Below, one piece after another: positions 62,568-64,000 of a stretch of 64,000 bases of DNA; within the stretch, counting starts at the first letter, position 1; each line of letters opens with the position of its first letter. The translations under genes and the position numbers were made by a program. This stretch comes from Anaerolentibacter hominis. Lineage in GTDB: Bacteria > Bacillota > Clostridia > Lachnospirales > Lachnospiraceae. The DNA is taken from contig NZ_JAWDIX010000001.1 in the NCBI RefSeq assembly GCF_032380675.1, positions 496,001-560,000 of the forward strand, written 5' to 3'. A model generated the notes under the pieces. That model saw only the letters and a list, made by a program, of their open reading frames with translations, did no database searches and had not been told where the DNA came from.

Positions 62568-62609
62568 TTATGCTATAAGAAGGTCAATCAAGATGGAAAA
62601 AAACTCTTT

Positions 62610-62700
62610 GTGACAGGAGAGGAGGGGTTCTTGAATTTACTTAGCTCCGGCCATGCCGGGTAAATATTTTAAGTGGGGTTTTATATGTGGCTCCTGTCAC
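62610..62700. repeat. 91-base element bounded by perfect inverted repeats
   Basis: GTGACAGGAG (62610-62619) and CTCCTGTCAC (62691-62700) close an element that has an inner CCGGC-CAT-GCCGG hairpin (62647-62659) and alternative TTTAC/GTAAA and ACTTA/TAAGT pairings. It could be a miniature transposable element or a folded RNA. Flanking duplications were not clear. The rest of 62421-62967 holds no gene. Confidence 0.55.
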
Positions 62701-62967
62701 TATCTAAAGTATACTAGGGAAACGTGAACAGACTGTGTCCGAAATCTGAAAAAATTCTTATAGATTTACTAAAACGGCATTAAGAAGATTCTGGTAAGGA
62801 AAGAACCAGGACAGTCCTGGCAGAAAGTCAAACAAAGGTAGGAAATGATTGATAATATAAATGAGAAATCATAGAAAATACATGGAAGATATCTGTCGGA
62901 TATGATAAAATAAAACCGGAATGCTGTAATGAAATACAGACAATGCGGAAATGAACGGAGGGATTGT

Positions 62968-63354
62968 ATGAGGATTGAGCATGTTGCAATTAATACGAAA
63001 GACCTGGAGGGAATGAGAAACTTTTACGAGACGTATTTTGAAGGCGTTTCCAATAAGAAATACAGAAATCCGGCAACAGGACTGGAAACCTATTTTATTA
63101 CATTTCAGGACGGCGCCAGGCTGGAACTGATGTGGAGACCGGAGTTAAAGGAAAATGAGAATGAATATCCGTGTACCGGGCTTACCCATCTGGCTTTTCA
63201 GGCAGGCACCAGGGAGGATGTGGACCGTCTGACGGAACGGCTTGTGAAAGAGGGGTATCCTCTCTATTCTGCTCCGCGTGTGACCGGGGATGGTTACTAT
63301 GAGAGCTGTATCGGCGATCCGGACGGCAATCGTCTGGAGATTACGGAGGGTTAA
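62968..63354 (+). CDS. VOC-family (glyoxalase-like) protein
   Basis: Protein of 128 residues from the ATG at 62968 (site CGGAGGG); a longer upstream frame is rejected. It starts MRIEHVAINTKDLEGMRNFYE and ends DPDGNRLEITEG, with metal-ligand positions His5, Glu (RLELMW), His (THLAFQ) and Glu (LEI). It matches YaeR/SMU1112c-like dioxygenase/glyoxalase proteins. Substrate unknown. Confidence 0.87.
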   Translation: MRIEHVAINTKDLEGMRNFYETYFEGVSNKKYRNPATGLETYFITFQDGARLELMWRPELKENENEYPCTGLTHLAFQAGTREDVDRLTERLVKEGYPLYSAPRVTGDGYYESCIGDPDGNRLEITEG

Positions 63355-63396
63355 TCAGGGGAAAGAAGCAGATGGATCAACACGGAAATATAGTAC

Positions 63397-63425
63397 TTGC
63401 CCGGTGTGGGAAGCTGCTATATAAT
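63397..63425 (+). promoter_or_regulatory. Promoter ahead of adhE
   Basis: TTGCCC (63397-63402), 17 bases, TATAAT (63420-63425). Confidence 0.65.
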
Positions 63426-63511
63426 AATCCATATAGGACGTATGTATTAAAAATATCTCTCAATTCTTTAACTGCATGGTATTGTAGTTAATGGAATTAG
63501 GCAACTAAGAA

Positions 63512-63527
63512 TGTTAAAAAATTAACA
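63512..63527 (+). promoter_or_regulatory. Rex-type redox operator ahead of adhE
   Basis: TGTTAA-AAAA-TTAACA is a perfect palindrome matching the clostridial Rex rule TTGTTAA-N4-TTAACAA in its core. Rex senses NADH/NAD+ and commonly controls adhE. It lies 28 bases before the start codon, inside the leader. Confidence 0.75.
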
Positions 63528-63555
63528 AATAGAGATTAAGAAGGAGGCTGCTACA

Positions 63556-64000
63556 ATGGCAGAGAAAAAACAGGCAATACCTACCCCTCAGGAGGAAGTA
63601 GATGCACTGGTTGCGAAAGCCCAGGAAGCACTGAAGGAGTTTATGGAGCTGGATCAGGAGACCATCGATAATATCGTACACGAGATGGCTCTGGCAGGTC
63701 TGGCAAAACAGGAAGAGCTGGCAAAGATGGCTGTGGAAGAAACAGGCCGCGGTATCTATGAGGACAAGATCACCAAGAATATTTTCGCGACAGAGTATAT
63801 CTGGCATTCTATTAAATATCAGAAGACCGTCGGCATTATTGAGGATAATGAAGAAGAGGACTATATGCTGGTTGCAGAGCCGATCGGCGTTGTAGCAGGT
63901 GTTACTCCGGTAACTAACCCTACCTCAACAACTTTGTTCAAAAGTATAACCTGCGTAAAGACAAGAAACCCGATTATCTTCGGTTTCCATCCAAACGCTC
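63556..64000 (+). CDS. adhE: Bifunctional acetaldehyde-CoA/alcohol dehydrogenase, start only
   Basis: The first 148 codons are visible before the right edge. From the ATG at 63556 (site AAGGAGG) the protein includes a Gln/Glu-rich helical start, GVVAGVTPVTNPTSTTLFKS and KTRNPIIFGFHPNA, which match the CoA-dependent aldehyde dehydrogenase half of AdhE. The alcohol dehydrogenase half lies outside the window, so a stand-alone acetaldehyde dehydrogenase is not excluded. It reduces acetyl-CoA to ethanol in fermentation. Confidence 0.85.
   Translation, partial: MAEKKQAIPTPQEEVDALVAKAQEALKEFMELDQETIDNIVHEMALAGLAKQEELAKMAVEETGRGIYEDKITKNIFATEYIWHSIKYQKTVGIIEDNEEEDYMLVAEPIGVVAGVTPVTNPTSTTLFKSITCVKTRNPIIFGFHPNA

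Noticed and set aside
62610..62700. Known riboswitch class
   Set aside because: Consensus parts of TPP, SAM, glycine, purine, THF, fluoride, c-di-GMP and ZTP classes were considered from memory and do not fit; kept only as an unassigned element.

Overview
The window looks like chromosome from a Gram-positive gut anaerobe of the Lachnospiraceae (Clostridium cluster XIVa). The evidence is the mix of strong GGAGG ribosome binding sites, moderate G+C, a Trp T-box ahead of a full trp operon, a clostridial-type adhE start behind a Rex-like site, and a KdpDE-like pair. The species call is an inference from gene content; no database was searched.

Layout. 1-3.3 kb: pyruvate kinase (cut by the left edge) and a Na+/phosphate symporter. 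3.4-17.7 kb: a contractile phage-tail gene cluster in the PBSX/xkd order (regulator, sheath, tube, frameshifted chaperone, tape measure, LysM, M23-hub fusion, baseplate, fibres, two glycine-rich adhesins). It has no capsid, portal, terminase, integrase, holin or separate endolysin, and a LexA-like box sits at its promoter. It reads as an SOS-induced R-type tailocin-like particle. 17.9-23.3 kb: small membrane genes, a KdpDE-like two-component pair, a candidate small RNA and an orphan BlaI-type repressor. 23.5-30.6 kb: promoter, tRNA-Trp T-box and trpEGDCFBA. 30.6-35 kb: a lipoprotein, a decayed IS200 joined to a broken RelBE toxin, and a response regulator with a diguanylate cyclase. 35-41.3 kb: a DUF1287 protein, an XRE regulator, a YfcC-type transporter and a zinc ABC transporter.

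41.3-45.5 kb is a compact peptide-signalling locus: a GHKL sensor kinase, a divergent 32-residue precursor missed by normal ORF length limits, a LytTR response regulator and a free-standing C39 peptidase. The precursor has a C39-type leader (with Gly-Thr in place of Gly-Gly) and a tryptophan-rich tail. Together with the tail cluster, this is the best candidate for an undescribed system.

45.6-50.4 kb: M20 peptidase, trmK with a repeat-built leader, a Nif3-like protein and a nucleoside kinase. 50.6-52.7 kb: an A+T-rich cargo segment (frameshifted cytidine deaminase, GrpB-like protein, dihydrofolate reductase-like protein). 52.75-53.1 kb: RNase P RNA on the minus strand. 53.4-58.5 kb: an Rpn-type nuclease, an HD hydrolase and purEMND. 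58.6-64 kb: a lipoprotein, a large SH3-repeat cell-wall hydrolase, a VOC protein and the start of adhE.

Most of the backbone is ordinary. The accessory signals are the tail cluster, the peptide locus, two copies of a structured palindromic repeat (23.9 and 50.5 kb), hairpin-repeat leaders (47.0 and 54.3 kb), and an unassigned inverted-repeat element at 62.6 kb.
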